From contig NBIV01000126.1 in the NCBI GenBank assembly GCA_003194525.1, forward strand, positions 62,001-126,000: DNA of 64,000 nt, given 5' to 3'. This document shows, in pieces, positions 46,693 through 57,611 of this stretch. Made by a program: the position numbers and the translations under genes. Each line of letters begins with the position of its first letter. The stretch's first letter is position 1. The stretch is from Gracilariopsis chorda. Its lineage: Eukaryota > Rhodophyta > Florideophyceae > Gracilariales > Gracilariaceae. The notes beneath the pieces were generated by a model. It was given only the letters and a program-made list of their open reading frames with translations. It was not told the DNA's origin and made no database searches.

Positions 46693-48867
46693 ATGTCGAG
46701 AAATCCCTCCGATGCGGAGCCAGTGGTTACGCGTAGTCGCTCCCGCGACAACGCAGACACTTCCGAAGTTCGGTTCGTACCCCGTATCCCTATACGGACA
46801 CGTTCCAGCCGTACTGGCGCCGCTTCATCGCGGAATGATACCCCCGACCGGGAACCCCGGAACCTCCTTTTGCCCTCGTTATCACCCCCGCAGGGGAATG
46901 CAGCATCGACTCCGGCTGTTGCCGCAGTGCCCCAGGCACCCCAGCCCGCTCCCGCTGTCGCGGCTTCAAACCCCCGTGGAACGGGCGATAACACCCCCCA
47001 GGGGACTTCCCTGGAATCCCAGGTACGCGCTCTGTGGACTGCCCATGATACCCTTGTAGGGGAACTAAAATCCCTCCAAGAGGTGGTCTTGGCAACCCCC
47101 GTAAAGGAGGTTGCCGAGGAACTCCGTATTTCACGGTCTGACTTCAACTCCGTGTTGGAGAGTTTGGGACAAGCCGCCACCTTCATCGAAGGAGTTGAAG
47201 CCCGATTTGATCGGATTGGTGCCCGCCTGGAGACGCTGGAGCAGTTCGTCCTCATGGACAAACCATCCCCGGATGATCCGGTAAACGAGGCATCGCACAA
47301 CGACCAGCTTGCTGGGAAGAAGAAACACCGTCATCGACGGAAACACCACCGAAAATATTCGGACTCCGATTCTTCGACATCGTCGGACTCATCCCGAAAC
47401 CATTCGGTTAGCTCGAGCTCCTCGGACTCCAACTTGGAGGGCGAGAAGCGAGGCTACTCCTCCCGCTCGAAGCGGTCATCGGCCACTGAAGGTGTGGTCC
47501 GAACCCGCAAGAAGGGGAGAAGACACCCCGGTCTCCGGGAATTGAAACCGACAAACCCGGATTACCGGAAGCTTTTATCATACTGGTACTACCGGCTCGA
47601 AGATTCGTCACTTGGACGTACGCCCCGTGGTACGGGAAAGGTGCGAGAATGCATTAAGCGAATGCAGCTCTCGCTCCGCAACCAGTACTTTACTGGAGAG
47701 GACCCAGTCCTAGTACTGGATTTCCTATCCCGCTTTGTAGCGGAGGCCGATATCCTCGGTATGAATGAGGGACAAGCCTATTTGGCTTTACCGTATTTCT
47801 TACGGGGAGTGGCGGAGGACCAATACAACTCTGTCAGAGGATCTTCTCGTGCCTCCGAGGGAGGGGTTACTTGCTGGCCGGAGGCTGTGCAGTATCTACT
47901 GCGCTCCTACGCCACAAACACCGCTATTCAGCAGGCTATCCTCGCTGTGCGAGATACACGCCAGCGTGCTGGAGAGACCGAGACCGATTACTCGGTGCGC
48001 CTTAACAAGGCTTTCCACAGATGTGGTAACGTGTACCCCGCTGGGGAGCGCAGTACCATGTTCATTGATGGTCTTGACCCGGCAATCCGGAGTTTAGTTA
48101 CCCGTTATCGGGAGGACAAGCGGAGGATCACCTATCTCGAGCTGGTTCAACACGCTCGAGCGGAAGGGGATGCACTTCGTGCAAGAACACCGAACAATCG
48201 GTCTAAATCCGCCAAGGCTTTGTTGCTAGAAAGCGAAGCTTCCTCACTCCCGCTCACTGCGGATGGGAACCCTGGACAGGGATTTGATACCGTACATTTA
48301 GTGCAGGGGGATGGTGTGTCGATACCCACCAGTGATTTACCGTCAACGACAGAGATGACCCGTGATACGGGTACAGAAGACCCCTTTTTGTACGGTGGTA
48401 ACAGTCGGGTTCAACCCCAACGACTCCCGTTTTCAAACGGTCAATCCCGTTATCAACTGCCTGGATGGACTGACGCCCGCCCTGCAGTTCGCTTCTCCGA
48501 TACTCGGAATAAAAATCCGCGTGTCGCGGTATTGGCTCTCATTTGCCACCTGTGCTATGCCCATGGCCATACCTCACCTCAGTGTATTTGTTCACTGAAG
48601 GATATGGCCAAGGTAGTGGCAAATTATGAGGCCCTGACTCCAGAGGAGAAACGTTCCGTCCCCACGGCTTCCTACGTCCGTGCTAAAACGGACTTTTCCC
48701 ATGCCCTACCTCAGATCCCGCATGTGCGGCAAGCTTCATACACCCCGATTCGGGAGATCACGCAACCATCCGTTGCAACACCCGCTTATGCGGATAGAAA
48801 CCCCCGTCAACGGGATGAAGCACTCGTTGTCGAGGAAACCAACCCACCGCCGAAGGCGGAAAAGTAA
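46693..48867 (+). CDS. Ty3 gag polyprotein, 724 aa
   Basis: Gag packages the element RNA into virus-like particles in the cytoplasm. An acidic/proline-rich amino-terminal third is followed by a short coiled segment (VEARFDRIGARLETLEQF, about residues 170-187), a Lys/His/Ser-rich stretch (residues 210-255), and a capsid-like helical region (YWYYRLEDSSLGRTPRGTGK onward, about 295-500). A zinc knuckle CHLCYAHGHTSPQC (CX2CX4HX4C) lies near residue 617. The frame is open throughout. Pol follows at once in another frame, as in Ty3 families that use recoding. At 724 residues it is long for a Ty3 gag. Confidence 0.9.
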   Translation: MSRNPSDAEPVVTRSRSRDNADTSEVRFVPRIPIRTRSSRTGAASSRNDTPDREPRNLLLPSLSPPQGNAASTPAVAAVPQAPQPAPAVAASNPRGTGDNTPQGTSLESQVRALWTAHDTLVGELKSLQEVVLATPVKEVAEELRISRSDFNSVLESLGQAATFIEGVEARFDRIGARLETLEQFVLMDKPSPDDPVNEASHNDQLAGKKKHRHRRKHHRKYSDSDSSTSSDSSRNHSVSSSSSDSNLEGEKRGYSSRSKRSSATEGVVRTRKKGRRHPGLRELKPTNPDYRKLLSYWYYRLEDSSLGRTPRGTGKVRECIKRMQLSLRNQYFTGEDPVLVLDFLSRFVAEADILGMNEGQAYLALPYFLRGVAEDQYNSVRGSSRASEGGVTCWPEAVQYLLRSYATNTAIQQAILAVRDTRQRAGETETDYSVRLNKAFHRCGNVYPAGERSTMFIDGLDPAIRSLVTRYREDKRRITYLELVQHARAEGDALRARTPNNRSKSAKALLLESEASSLPLTADGNPGQGFDTVHLVQGDGVSIPTSDLPSTTEMTRDTGTEDPFLYGGNSRVQPQRLPFSNGQSRYQLPGWTDARPAVRFSDTRNKNPRVAVLALICHLCYAHGHTSPQCICSLKDMAKVVANYEALTPEEKRSVPTASYVRAKTDFSHALPQIPHVRQASYTPIREITQPSVATPAYADRNPRQRDEALVVEETNPPPKAEK

Positions 48868-48884
48868 CTGAGGGAGTCTCCCCT

Positions 48885-51800
48885 TTGGGAGAGGCGTCCT
48901 CGCCTCGATCCCCGGTGAAAGTCCTCTCGAGGAAAGACACCGCTGACGCGGACTCTGCGCACCTCGGTGTGTTGCGTCGCCCGTGGATACGGAGTAAAAA
49001 TCCCCGGATTCCCGGTAGAGTCTCGGTCTTGGCCAAGCGCAATTATAAGGTCTATGCCGACCTTGGCCTTGATCCCCAGTTTATGGTGAGGTTTCTCACC
49101 GTCCTGGATACAGGTGCAGGCCCCAACTTTGTTGTGGAATCATTGTTAACCCCGCTTGTGCGGTCGCGTATCCGCTCTGACGCGGTCCCCGACATTTCGG
49201 ATGCGAACAACAATCCGTTACAAACGGTGGGCACAGTGGACCTCATCGTGAGACTTGGTACCTCTGTGGTGAAGTTGGACTTCATCGTTTGCCGTTCATT
49301 GGCAGCACCAGTCATACTGGGATGTGATTACTGCGACAGATTTGTCGACGCAATCAGGCCCCGCCTCAGGCGTGTAGAACTTGACGACGGTTCGTCGGTT
49401 CCGATTGTTCGCCGCCCGCTAAAGCGGTCCTCTCGGAAACTAGTTCCGCTCCCTGCTGCGCAGGAACCACCGCCCGCGTCCCGCGAGTCCACCAAGCTCC
49501 GCGTCGCTGCCTTGGTTTCTATACCGGCTGAGTCCCAAGTCTGGGTGCAGGTAAATTCCCGTCAACACGGTCTTCGGGTTATCCAACCCCTCACCTCGTT
49601 GTACGAGAAATCCCAGCTGGCGCTGGCTAATGGAATTGTCTTCATTTCCCCGGATGTTCCTTTCCGGATATTGGTTGCCAACCTTGGCAAACACCCCCAG
49701 TATCTGGTAAAACACCAAGTAATTGGGAGTGTAACCCCCCATCCTATGGGAATGCTGCCAACAAAGATGACAGACGCCGATGTACTCGGAGTTACCACCT
49801 CTCCTGAGGAGATCGCTCCGCCGTCCGAAGACGTCAAGTCTAAGGAGGGGGAGGAAACCGCTACTTCAGCGTCGAACATACCGACTAACTCGGAATTGCG
49901 AACCACACCTGTACCACAGGACAATACTCCATCGAGCAACGACCGGATTGATCCGGAAAAGGCACTTGAAGCGCTGGACTTTATCCACGTGCCAGAGTCG
50001 CACTGCGACAAACTCCGTACCATGTTACGGGAATTCACCACAATGTGGGATGGCTCTCTTGGTGAGATTAATGCAACGGAACACCGGATCGATTTAATCC
50101 CCGGTGCGCGACCGGTTTCACAACCCCCTTACAGGGCAGGTCCGAAAGCTCGGGAAGAGGAGCAGTCCCAAGTGGACAAGATGCTCCGCGCAGGTGTGAT
50201 TGAGCCCGCTCAATCACCCTGGGCATCCCCAGTTGTACTGGCTTTGAAGGCCGACGGAACCTGGAGGTTCTGTGTCGAGGACCGCCGGCTCAATGCCGTG
50301 ACTGTTAGGGACACGTACCCTATCCCTAGTATGGACGAGTGCATTGACTCCCTTGGAGACGCCACCGTGTTCAAGGCACTCGATGCCAATTGGGGATATT
50401 GGCGAGTACCTGTCAGACAGGAGGATCGCGACAAAACCGCATTCACCTGCCACGCAGGAATGTACCGCTTCAGGCGGATGCCATTTCGGTTAACCAACGC
50501 CCCCGCCACCTTTCAGCGCGCAGTAGATATTCTACTCAACCGCTTTAAGTGGCGGAGTTGTCTGGTCTACCTTGATGATATTATCATCTTCTCCAACTCG
50601 TTGGACGACCATCCCACTCACGTCCGAGACGTGCTGACCGTACTCCGCGATGCGGGAATTACCCTCAAGTTGAGGAAATGTGAGTTTTTTACAGATACTG
50701 TGAAGTATCTGGGTCACATTATCCGTCCTGGACGGTTAGCGATCGAGAAAGCTCGAGTCAAATCCCTCTTTAAGACGAAAGAGCCCCGTACGCAAACGGA
50801 ACTGCGCTCCTTTTTGGGGCTGGTCAACGTCTATCGACGGTTTATCCCGAACTTTTCGGATACCGCGGCGCCCCTAAACGCGTTGTTGCAAAAGGGGAAC
50901 CCCCCAAAACTGGGAACATTTACGCCCGAGTAATCGGAAGCTTTTAACTCCTTGAAAGAGGCTGTCACATCAGCACCAATCCTACATCTCCCAAAACTTG
51001 GGTTGCCATACTCCGTAGATACGGACTCGAGCGACTACCAAGTCGGGTGTGCGCTTTTTCAAACCACCCCCGAGGGGGAACGACATCCAATTGGTTATTG
51101 GTCGCGCTCACTCAATGTTCATGAGCGGAACTACTCCGTATCGGAGAAAGAGTGCCTCGCCGTTGTATGGGCGATGACCACTTTGCGCCCCTACCTTATG
51201 GGAGTTCACTTCACCGTGTACACGGATCATTCCTCATTGAGGTGGTTAATGAATATCTCTGACCCGTCGGGACGCCTCATGCGCTGGAGACTCCGCCTCG
51301 CGGAATATGACTTTCAAGTCATTTATAAAAAGGGCGGGCAGAACACCCAAGCCGACGCCTTGTCGCGGTTACCCACAAGTGGGGAAGCACTCCCAACGGA
51401 GGATGATGAAGTCCAATGTTTCATGGCCATAGACCCGGATGATCCGGAATGTGCCGTCGAGGCTGGGCCAGAAAGCTGGGACGAAGATGCTGACTTTGAC
51501 AAACTACTCGCATCGCGAGATGAATCTGAGAACCCATTACCGGGAAACTTTGTACCGGTATCAGCGGAAGAAATGATCCGAGAACAATTCGGCGACCCAT
51601 TCTGTCCGAGGATTCGTGCCCGTCTTAACGGTGGTGAAGATCTCCCCTTCGGGGTAAACGACAAAGGCTACCTCGTAAGGAAGGTCGAAGCCCGCCCACA
51701 GATTGTGGTACCTCATTCCCTGCAGTCGCGGGTGTTACATCTATCACACTACGCCCCCATTGGAGGTCACCCAGGTGGGAGGAAACTCTAACTAACCCTG

Positions 51801-54555
51801 CGAAGGGATTTCTATTGGCCTGCCATGGCGGTGGATTGCTACGCAACCGTGCGGTTTTGTAGCAAATGCGCGAAGAATCGCGTCAAACTCCGCAAAAATG
51901 CGAAGAAGATGAAACTATTCCCCGCAAGGGCGCCGCTCGAGTTTATCGCGATCGATATTCTCGGACCACCACTCACCACAAAACGTGGAAACAAGTTTCT
52001 ACTTGTCATTACCGACCGCTTTTCTAAGCTGGTATGGACTGTCCCTCTTCGGAGGATAACCGCTCTCACGGTGGCCCAGGCTCTGGTGACGCACTGGATT
52101 TTCGTCTACGGTCCCCCTGTTGAGGTGCTCTCCGATAACGGGAAACAGTTCGTGAGCAAGTTCTACCAGGATGTTTGTCGCATCCTGGATGTCAAGAACT
52201 TGTTCACGACTACCTACCACCCCCAGTGTAATGGGCAAGTTGAACGGTTTAACCGGACGTTACTCGCGGCGTTATCTTCCTAAGTCGCAGACCACCCAAC
52301 GAATTGGGATCTCTACGCTGATGCGGTAACCTACGCGTACAATACGCAGGTACACCGGACTACCGGAGTTTCGCCATTCGAGTTGGTTCTATCTAGAACA
52401 CCCCCGCCTGTGGCGCTGGAACCCCAAGATACCTTGGACAATTTCCCATCTGTGGGTATCTACCGGCAGCAATGGAAGCAATGGCTTTCCAAGCTGGTCT
52501 CCGCTGCGCGGATGTCGATGGCACGGGCCCAAGCCGCTTACGAGCGGGATTTTGATGCTCGCTTGCGAGGGAAACCGTCCCCGATTCGGGCGAATAACTA
52601 CATCTTCATAAGGAAGGAGTACTACAACCCGGAATGGGAGAAGCGCCATAAACTCTCGCCTGTGGCGGATGGACCATTCAAGGTCATCTCTGTGAACACC
52701 GACACTGTCGTGGTAGAGATGGGCGACACGCACGAACGGACCTCCCGTGATCGTGTTGTCCTTGCCCCTCCTCCCTCGTCAGAGGTAGTCGTGGATCCAG
52801 GCAACCCCGTTTCTACGGACTCTGCAACACCGGAACCATCCGGGAGTACTAGGCCTACGGTACTACCACACCCCAGCCGGGGACTCTCAGACCTACCGAC
52901 CCTGTCGGACTCACCGGCTCAGCCGGGTAATTCGGGCCTCTCAGCGCCCGCCCCTACCACGTCTCCCCCACTGGCACGCATTTATACCCGCCAGGCGGGG
53001 AATGTTATCCCTAATCCCGCCGCTCCGTCTAAGGAGGGGGAGGAGAACACTCGTTTTCGAGGAACGATATCGCCGTCGCAACGGGAAAAACACCGTAACA
53101 TACGGAACACTGACCGTGGAGCATGGAGTATGTCACGCGACACTAATCCCCCGTTCTCGGGCAGTGCTGTGCAACAGGAACCAGACGCGCAGGCCCCGCA
53201 AAAGCGGCAAATACACCGTTTGTCACGGGAAAACGAGAAGTCTCCCTCCAATACCGCAGCAGCGGAAATGCAATCGCCCGATCCATCCCCGGAGGCATCG
53301 CCACAAACGCGGGAAATATACCGTGCTACACGGGAAGTTGAAGCGCACCTACCGCACACCCCTGTCAGGGAAGTATCCCCGATAAGGGAGTATGGTGACG
53401 ATTGCCACCACTCCCCTGAGCAGAGCAATGCATCGAAGCCGCCATTGGCGGAAGCCCCCGCGGAAGAGTTTCAATTAGGTCCAGCAAACCCGCGCCCCGC
53501 GGAGAAGAGGCGTCCAGATACGCCAGCCTCACAGGGAAATACCCACACCTCTCTTGGGGAAAAGGGCAGCCAACCCGCAGTCGAAGCTTCAGGCCCTGGC
53601 GCGCAAGCACCGGAAACGCCTCCCGTCGTCGACGGAATCGAAGCCCCCGCTCCGGGGAATAATTTGCGCCAACCCCCGCAATGCTGCGGCGAAGAACCGA
53701 GGAACTCGGGAAAAATGCGCGCCATCGCAGGCTCGAAACCGGTGGTACCAGACGCTGCCCCTCCTCTTGGAGACGGTGCACCGCGCTTAGCGGCAAATCC
53801 CCTGAAAAGGGTCTCATCGGCACCTGCCCGGCACCCCCCAAAGGGGAATTTTGACCAAAATACCGGTGTACCGGAGTTAGCCCCAGGCAACTCGTCAGTA
53901 GCCGGGGACACCACGGCGTCGCCGGAACGTATGGTGCAGAGCGCTCGTGCACATGGCAGGGAGGCGGAACGCTTACCAATCACCGTGTCGCACGAGACCC
54001 TGCAGGGGATGTCGCAAACGCCGATTCCGCAGGAGCGGTCATCTTCCCGCAAACTCGCGGTTCGTGAGCTCAACCACGAAGGCGGAGCCCAAGTCCCCCG
54101 CCGACTGGCGGTTCGCCCGCAATACCGCGAAAGCGGAAATGAACCTGCCCCAATGGGGAATGCCGGTGAAAACTGTGGCACCACACACCCTCTTGAGGGA
54201 TATCTTCCCGCATGAGCAGCGGCCGCTATCACAGCGCACGACAACGCCGGAGTTATCGCCGAACACCCTGCTAAGGGACATTATACCGCACAGCGGGCAG
54301 CCACCGCAATTAAGTACAACCACCACCCGGCATGGCCGGCAGGTCTACGAACGAGAGTTCGTAGTAGACCGACTTGTCGGACACACCTGGGACCAGGATG
54401 GTATTCTACAATACCGCGTCCGCTGGTACGGGTACGACCCCAGTGGGGATACGTGGGAGCCAATTGAACACCTCCCACGGTCGCAGGTCCTGCGATACCA
54501 CCGTCAAACGGGAACTGCAGCCCCAGCCACGCTGGTTAATGCCCAAGTTGGGTAA
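48885..54555 (+). pseudogene. Ty3 pol region with long tail and chromodomain
   Basis: Order is that of Ty3/gypsy: protease (VLDTGAGPNFV near 49110), reverse transcriptase (YLDDIIIFSN near 50570), RNase H (TDSSDYQVGCALF near 51030), integrase zinc finger (HLSHYAPIGGHPG ... CSKCAKN near 51740-51870) and catalytic core (AIDILGPPL, LSDNGKQFVSKF near 51945-52155). After integrase comes an unusually long Pro/Ser/Arg-rich tail of roughly 500 residues (about 52750-54250). It ends in a chromodomain with YRVRWYGYDPSGDTWEP near 54410, which in other chromoviruses directs integration to marked chromatin. The region carries about four breaks. Confidence 0.9.
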
Positions 54556-54746
54556 CGTTGCCGCGCGAGCGGAGAGCGAAAGGAAAGGATAACAAGGCAA
54601 AGTCCGTCGAAGACGGGGAACTCAACCGAGAAGCACCGTTCTAAACGGGAAAGTTTATTCAAGGGAGCAGCTAGCTCCCCACAATACTACACTACACTAA
54701 CTGGCATAGCCAGGGAAAGAAGAACCAGGAAACTGGACTAGAGGTT

Positions 54747-56566
54747 TCACTCACCCCCATCGTCCGGGGCGTAACCACCAGCGAGGCGGTAGGCCAACGC
54801 GTCCGCCATGGTGGTGACACCCCCCGATATCTCGGCAGCACTCAGACCGGCACCCCGGAGAAAACGTGCGATGATCTCGTTTTCATTCGCCGTCACCCCG
54901 CGGGGGATAGAAGGTCCGGCACTTGCCGCCGAAGGGTCAGCAGCCGGCTCGGCCAGAGATACCCATTCTGGGAAAGCTTCCGCGCTAGCGCCGGTTTCCT
55001 CTACGTCCATCTCCCGGGTTCTTCCGGTTCGTTATCGACCATTGGGTCATCCCCGCCGTATGCGCGGTAGTAGTCGTCAGAATCGACGTACCCAACAGGG
55101 TGGTCTTCTGGCACATGCTGGGGCGTATCGCAAAGCTCGCGCGCCTCCTCGGAGGAAATTTCCCGGAACTCCCAGGGGTCGAAGTAGATAAAATCCCCCG
55201 CAAGGGCGGTGTTTCTACCAAGTCCCGGACCACCGGTGTTACCGCTGCCGCCATCCAAACGACCGCTTTGCTACAGCGGGACCTCACTCCAGCTAACGCT
55301 GTCGATGTACCCAAGTAATTGGAGGACCTCTTCATTGTTGGCCTGGCCCCCAAGGGGGATGCGAAGATCCAAGTTGCGGATCGCTGCCCGCACACGCGGT
55401 GGGAGGAACCAGAGACGAAACTGTTCGTACGCCTCGTTGAGGATATAAGCCGCAGCGCGGGCCGCCCACTCCGTAACCACGACGGACCACAACCCCGACC
55501 GGGGATCCTGCATGAGCAGCGAACCGAGGTGCGTAAGTACCGGTGGGAGTTCTATGTAGCACTCCCGGCAGGCTTCGTGGAAGCGCCACCACTCGGGGAG
55601 TGCTACATACCGACCTAGTCGGTGAGGCGGCGCAATCCGCTCTATCTCCACGTTCTGATACAAGATGAAATACCCGAATCAGGATCGCCAACGCCGCTCG
55701 TAGCGGATGAAGTTTTGGAGAAAGTTGGACCGGTATTGCCGGGGAAGATACCTGAACTCCGCCCGAATAATCGGTCGCTCCCAACAAAGGGCTTCTTGCC
55801 GCGCTGCGGGGAAATTCCTCCAAGCGAGGGTCTCGAGGCGGAACAGGTTGTCGCCGTATCCAATCTCCCCGCGAGTGCGGAAGTGGCTAACGTTGAAGCC
55901 GAACTCCGGTGGGACCGGTACATCGAATGGAGCCCGGCTCTGCCGTTGGTATGTCATGCGCGTCAACGCGGTCTGCGCCGCAGCGACGGTCTCGCCCGAA
56001 TTCCTTCGGAGGTGGTGACGCGGAATCGCAATCCGGTGACGCCAATCCCACGATGTGGTGACTGCTTTGGGCAGATCCCCCGGAAGGGTTTCTGAGCCAT
56101 CCGCATAAGCGGTGACCAATCCCTCATTGAGGACAGCGACCGGGTGAAACCACGGGGCAAGGCGCAGGCGCGACGCGTGATTCCGATTCATCGGGTTGAG
56201 CCCCACCAGGGTGTTGTAGGTTGGCCAGTTGAACGCCGGAGCGGTTCCGGAGGACACCACCGAAGGTGGTAGTGCGAAGGGATGGTCGGCTGCAGCAGCC
56301 ATATTCCCCGGTTGTACCGGATGTCGATCGCCCTGAGGCAGGGGACCTGACCGGAAACCGGTGGTGTATCGCCCGAGAGGCCTCGGAGGTTGGCTGTGGT
56401 TGTTGATGTTGTTGTCGTCGTTCATTTCTCCCTTGTCGAGGGTGGCTGTTGTTGTTGTTTGTGCGCTCGATGACTCTGATGCAGAGGGATTTACCGGAGA
56501 ACTGGAGACAGAGCACGCGCTTTTATCACCCATTCTCGTCTGGGAATCTTCCGCGTCCACGGTCAT
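54747..56566 (-). other. Antisense coding module of the young Ty3 element
   Basis: Between chromodomain and 3' LTR the element's minus strand is open in about four long segments covering 54747-56566, while the sense strand is not convincingly coding. The first Met (56566) lies 23 bases inside the 3' LTR, so LTR-driven antisense transcription is plausible. The beginning is rich in Ser, Thr, Gln and Asn; the body is rich in Trp, Tyr, Phe and Arg (RYVALPEWWRFHEACRECY, EAYEQFRLWFLPPRVRAAI); the end is acidic. I recognise no domain: it is not envelope, helicase or a known capsid. Whether the segments are exons or the product of breaks cannot be told here. The older copy lacks almost all of this module. 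Confidence 0.65.
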
Positions 56567-56588
56567 TTTCCCGTCTTAGGGGGGGATA

Positions 56589-57415
56589 TGAAGTGCAACG
56601 CCCTCAGGGAGGGATTCTTGGTACTTGATCGTTTTCCCAATATTATCGGTTGTGTAGTGTGTATATGAACTACGCCCCACAATGGTGGGTATGGACACGT
56701 GGGACACGGTTTTGGGTCAATTGGCGGTTGGCCACAGTAGTGGATGTTGCCCCGAAATGTGGAGTATTTTAGTTAATATTATTTATTATTTTCACACCCA
56801 TTTCTGGGAAGCTAGTACTTAGTGCGACGGCGCACTGCCGTCGCACCAGTAAACCTTCCCCAAGAAGGGACCCCAACCTGGGGAATTGGCTCTAGTTTTT
56901 GCCGCTTGCGTGCGTGCTCTACTCCTCCTTGGAGGGAAACGCCGTACACCACGGGACATCTAACCCCCTTGCACATCTAAAGAAGCCCATCCTTGGGAGT
57001 ATAATTGTTCCAATCATATTAGTGTTTCGCCCTGTATAGGGAGTCCTGTCCACCGGCATCGCCGTATCTGTTCGTCGCTCTCGCGACTCACTTCGTCCTC
57101 TCTTCCTCCTCTTCGCCCTTCCTTTTCCCCCTTTTTAGGGTAGCACCTCCCGCTATCCGCGGCCCTCGTGTGCGCATCTGCTCACACACCCCCACTTAAG
57201 TGGAAACATACGTCTACTGAGGATCACACCCCGCTCACGCGGATACCGATTCTTCGCTTTCACCTCCCTGCGCGAGTGGTGACAGGTGTCCCTGGTCTTA
57301 CAAACCGGCTTCGCCGTGACACCTCTGGGAGGGCTCTACCCAACTGGGTTCACCTCGTGAGAGGAAGATCCCGAACGTCTTTCGGTGATTTTCCCCTTTG
57401 GGGCATTGCACCACA
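56589..57415 (+). repeat. 3' LTR of young Ty3 copy 2
   Basis: 827 bp, TGAAGTGCAACG ... GCACCACA, preceded by the polypurine tract and followed by CAGCT. About 3% different from the 5' LTR. Confidence 0.95.
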
Positions 57416-57420
57416 CAGCT

Positions 57421-57600
57421 AAAGCAACCATTTTAGCCTCAGAGTAATTCCACAACGTCCCATACTTCTCGATGGAGTAGAGTTCGCTCCGCTGCCCGCG
57501 TGAACAGAAAGAGAAAACAGCGGGAACCCTCTCAGCTAATTCACTCTGAGAGGTTCCCTTTACTCCTCACAACTACAAAGGTAACAGAATATAAACCTCC
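57421..57600 (-). mobile_element. Old chromovirus, displaced start of gag
   Basis: On the minus strand this reads YSIEKYGTLWNYSEAKMVAL and stops at the CAGCT site. The reading resumes beyond the young element at 45755 with CHLQDRAA and WMLRLEREG. Such a stretch is typical of the start of the retrotransposon gag domain. This places the young Ty3 insertion inside that gag. Confidence 0.8.
57522..57558. repeat. Hairpin at the edge of old chromovirus and Harbinger D
   Basis: GGGAACCCTCTCAG (57522-57535) and CTGAGAGGTTCCC (57546-57558) form a 13-bp stem with one bulged base and a 10-nt loop. Confidence 0.85.
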
Positions 57601-57611
57601 GCCAAGTTCTC

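Larger units (their letters stand above)
45761..57415 (+). mobile_element. Young Ty3/gypsy chromodomain element with an antisense module (copy 2)
   Basis: 11655 bp, plus strand, with target duplication CAGCT at 45756-45760 and 57416-57420, sitting in gag of the old chromovirus. Parts: 5' LTR 45761-46587; gag 46693-48867; protease, reverse transcriptase, RNase H and integrase about 48885-52800; long Pro/Ser-rich tail; chromodomain about 54340-54500; antisense coding module 54747-56566; polypurine tract AGGGGGGGATA; 3' LTR 56589-57415. The LTRs are both 827 bp and differ at about 27 positions by my count (about 3%), so it is much younger than its relative at 8715-18432. It has about four breaks in pol and its tail; gag looks whole. 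Confidence 0.96.

Noticed and set aside
46647-47300. Long minus-strand frame opposite gag of the young Ty3 element
   Set aside because: It mirrors the intact 724-codon sense gag with a CCHC knuckle; composition is that of a shadow. The same holds for 49562-50041, 51323-51664 and 53365-54244 (minus).
47300-47440. Short repeats in the Ser/His-rich part of gag as a CRISPR-like or satellite array
   Set aside because: They follow codon repeats of a low-complexity protein region with no fixed period.
55622-56095. Plus-strand frames opposite the antisense module
   Set aside because: They overlap the longer and more protein-like minus-strand segments and have no family motif.
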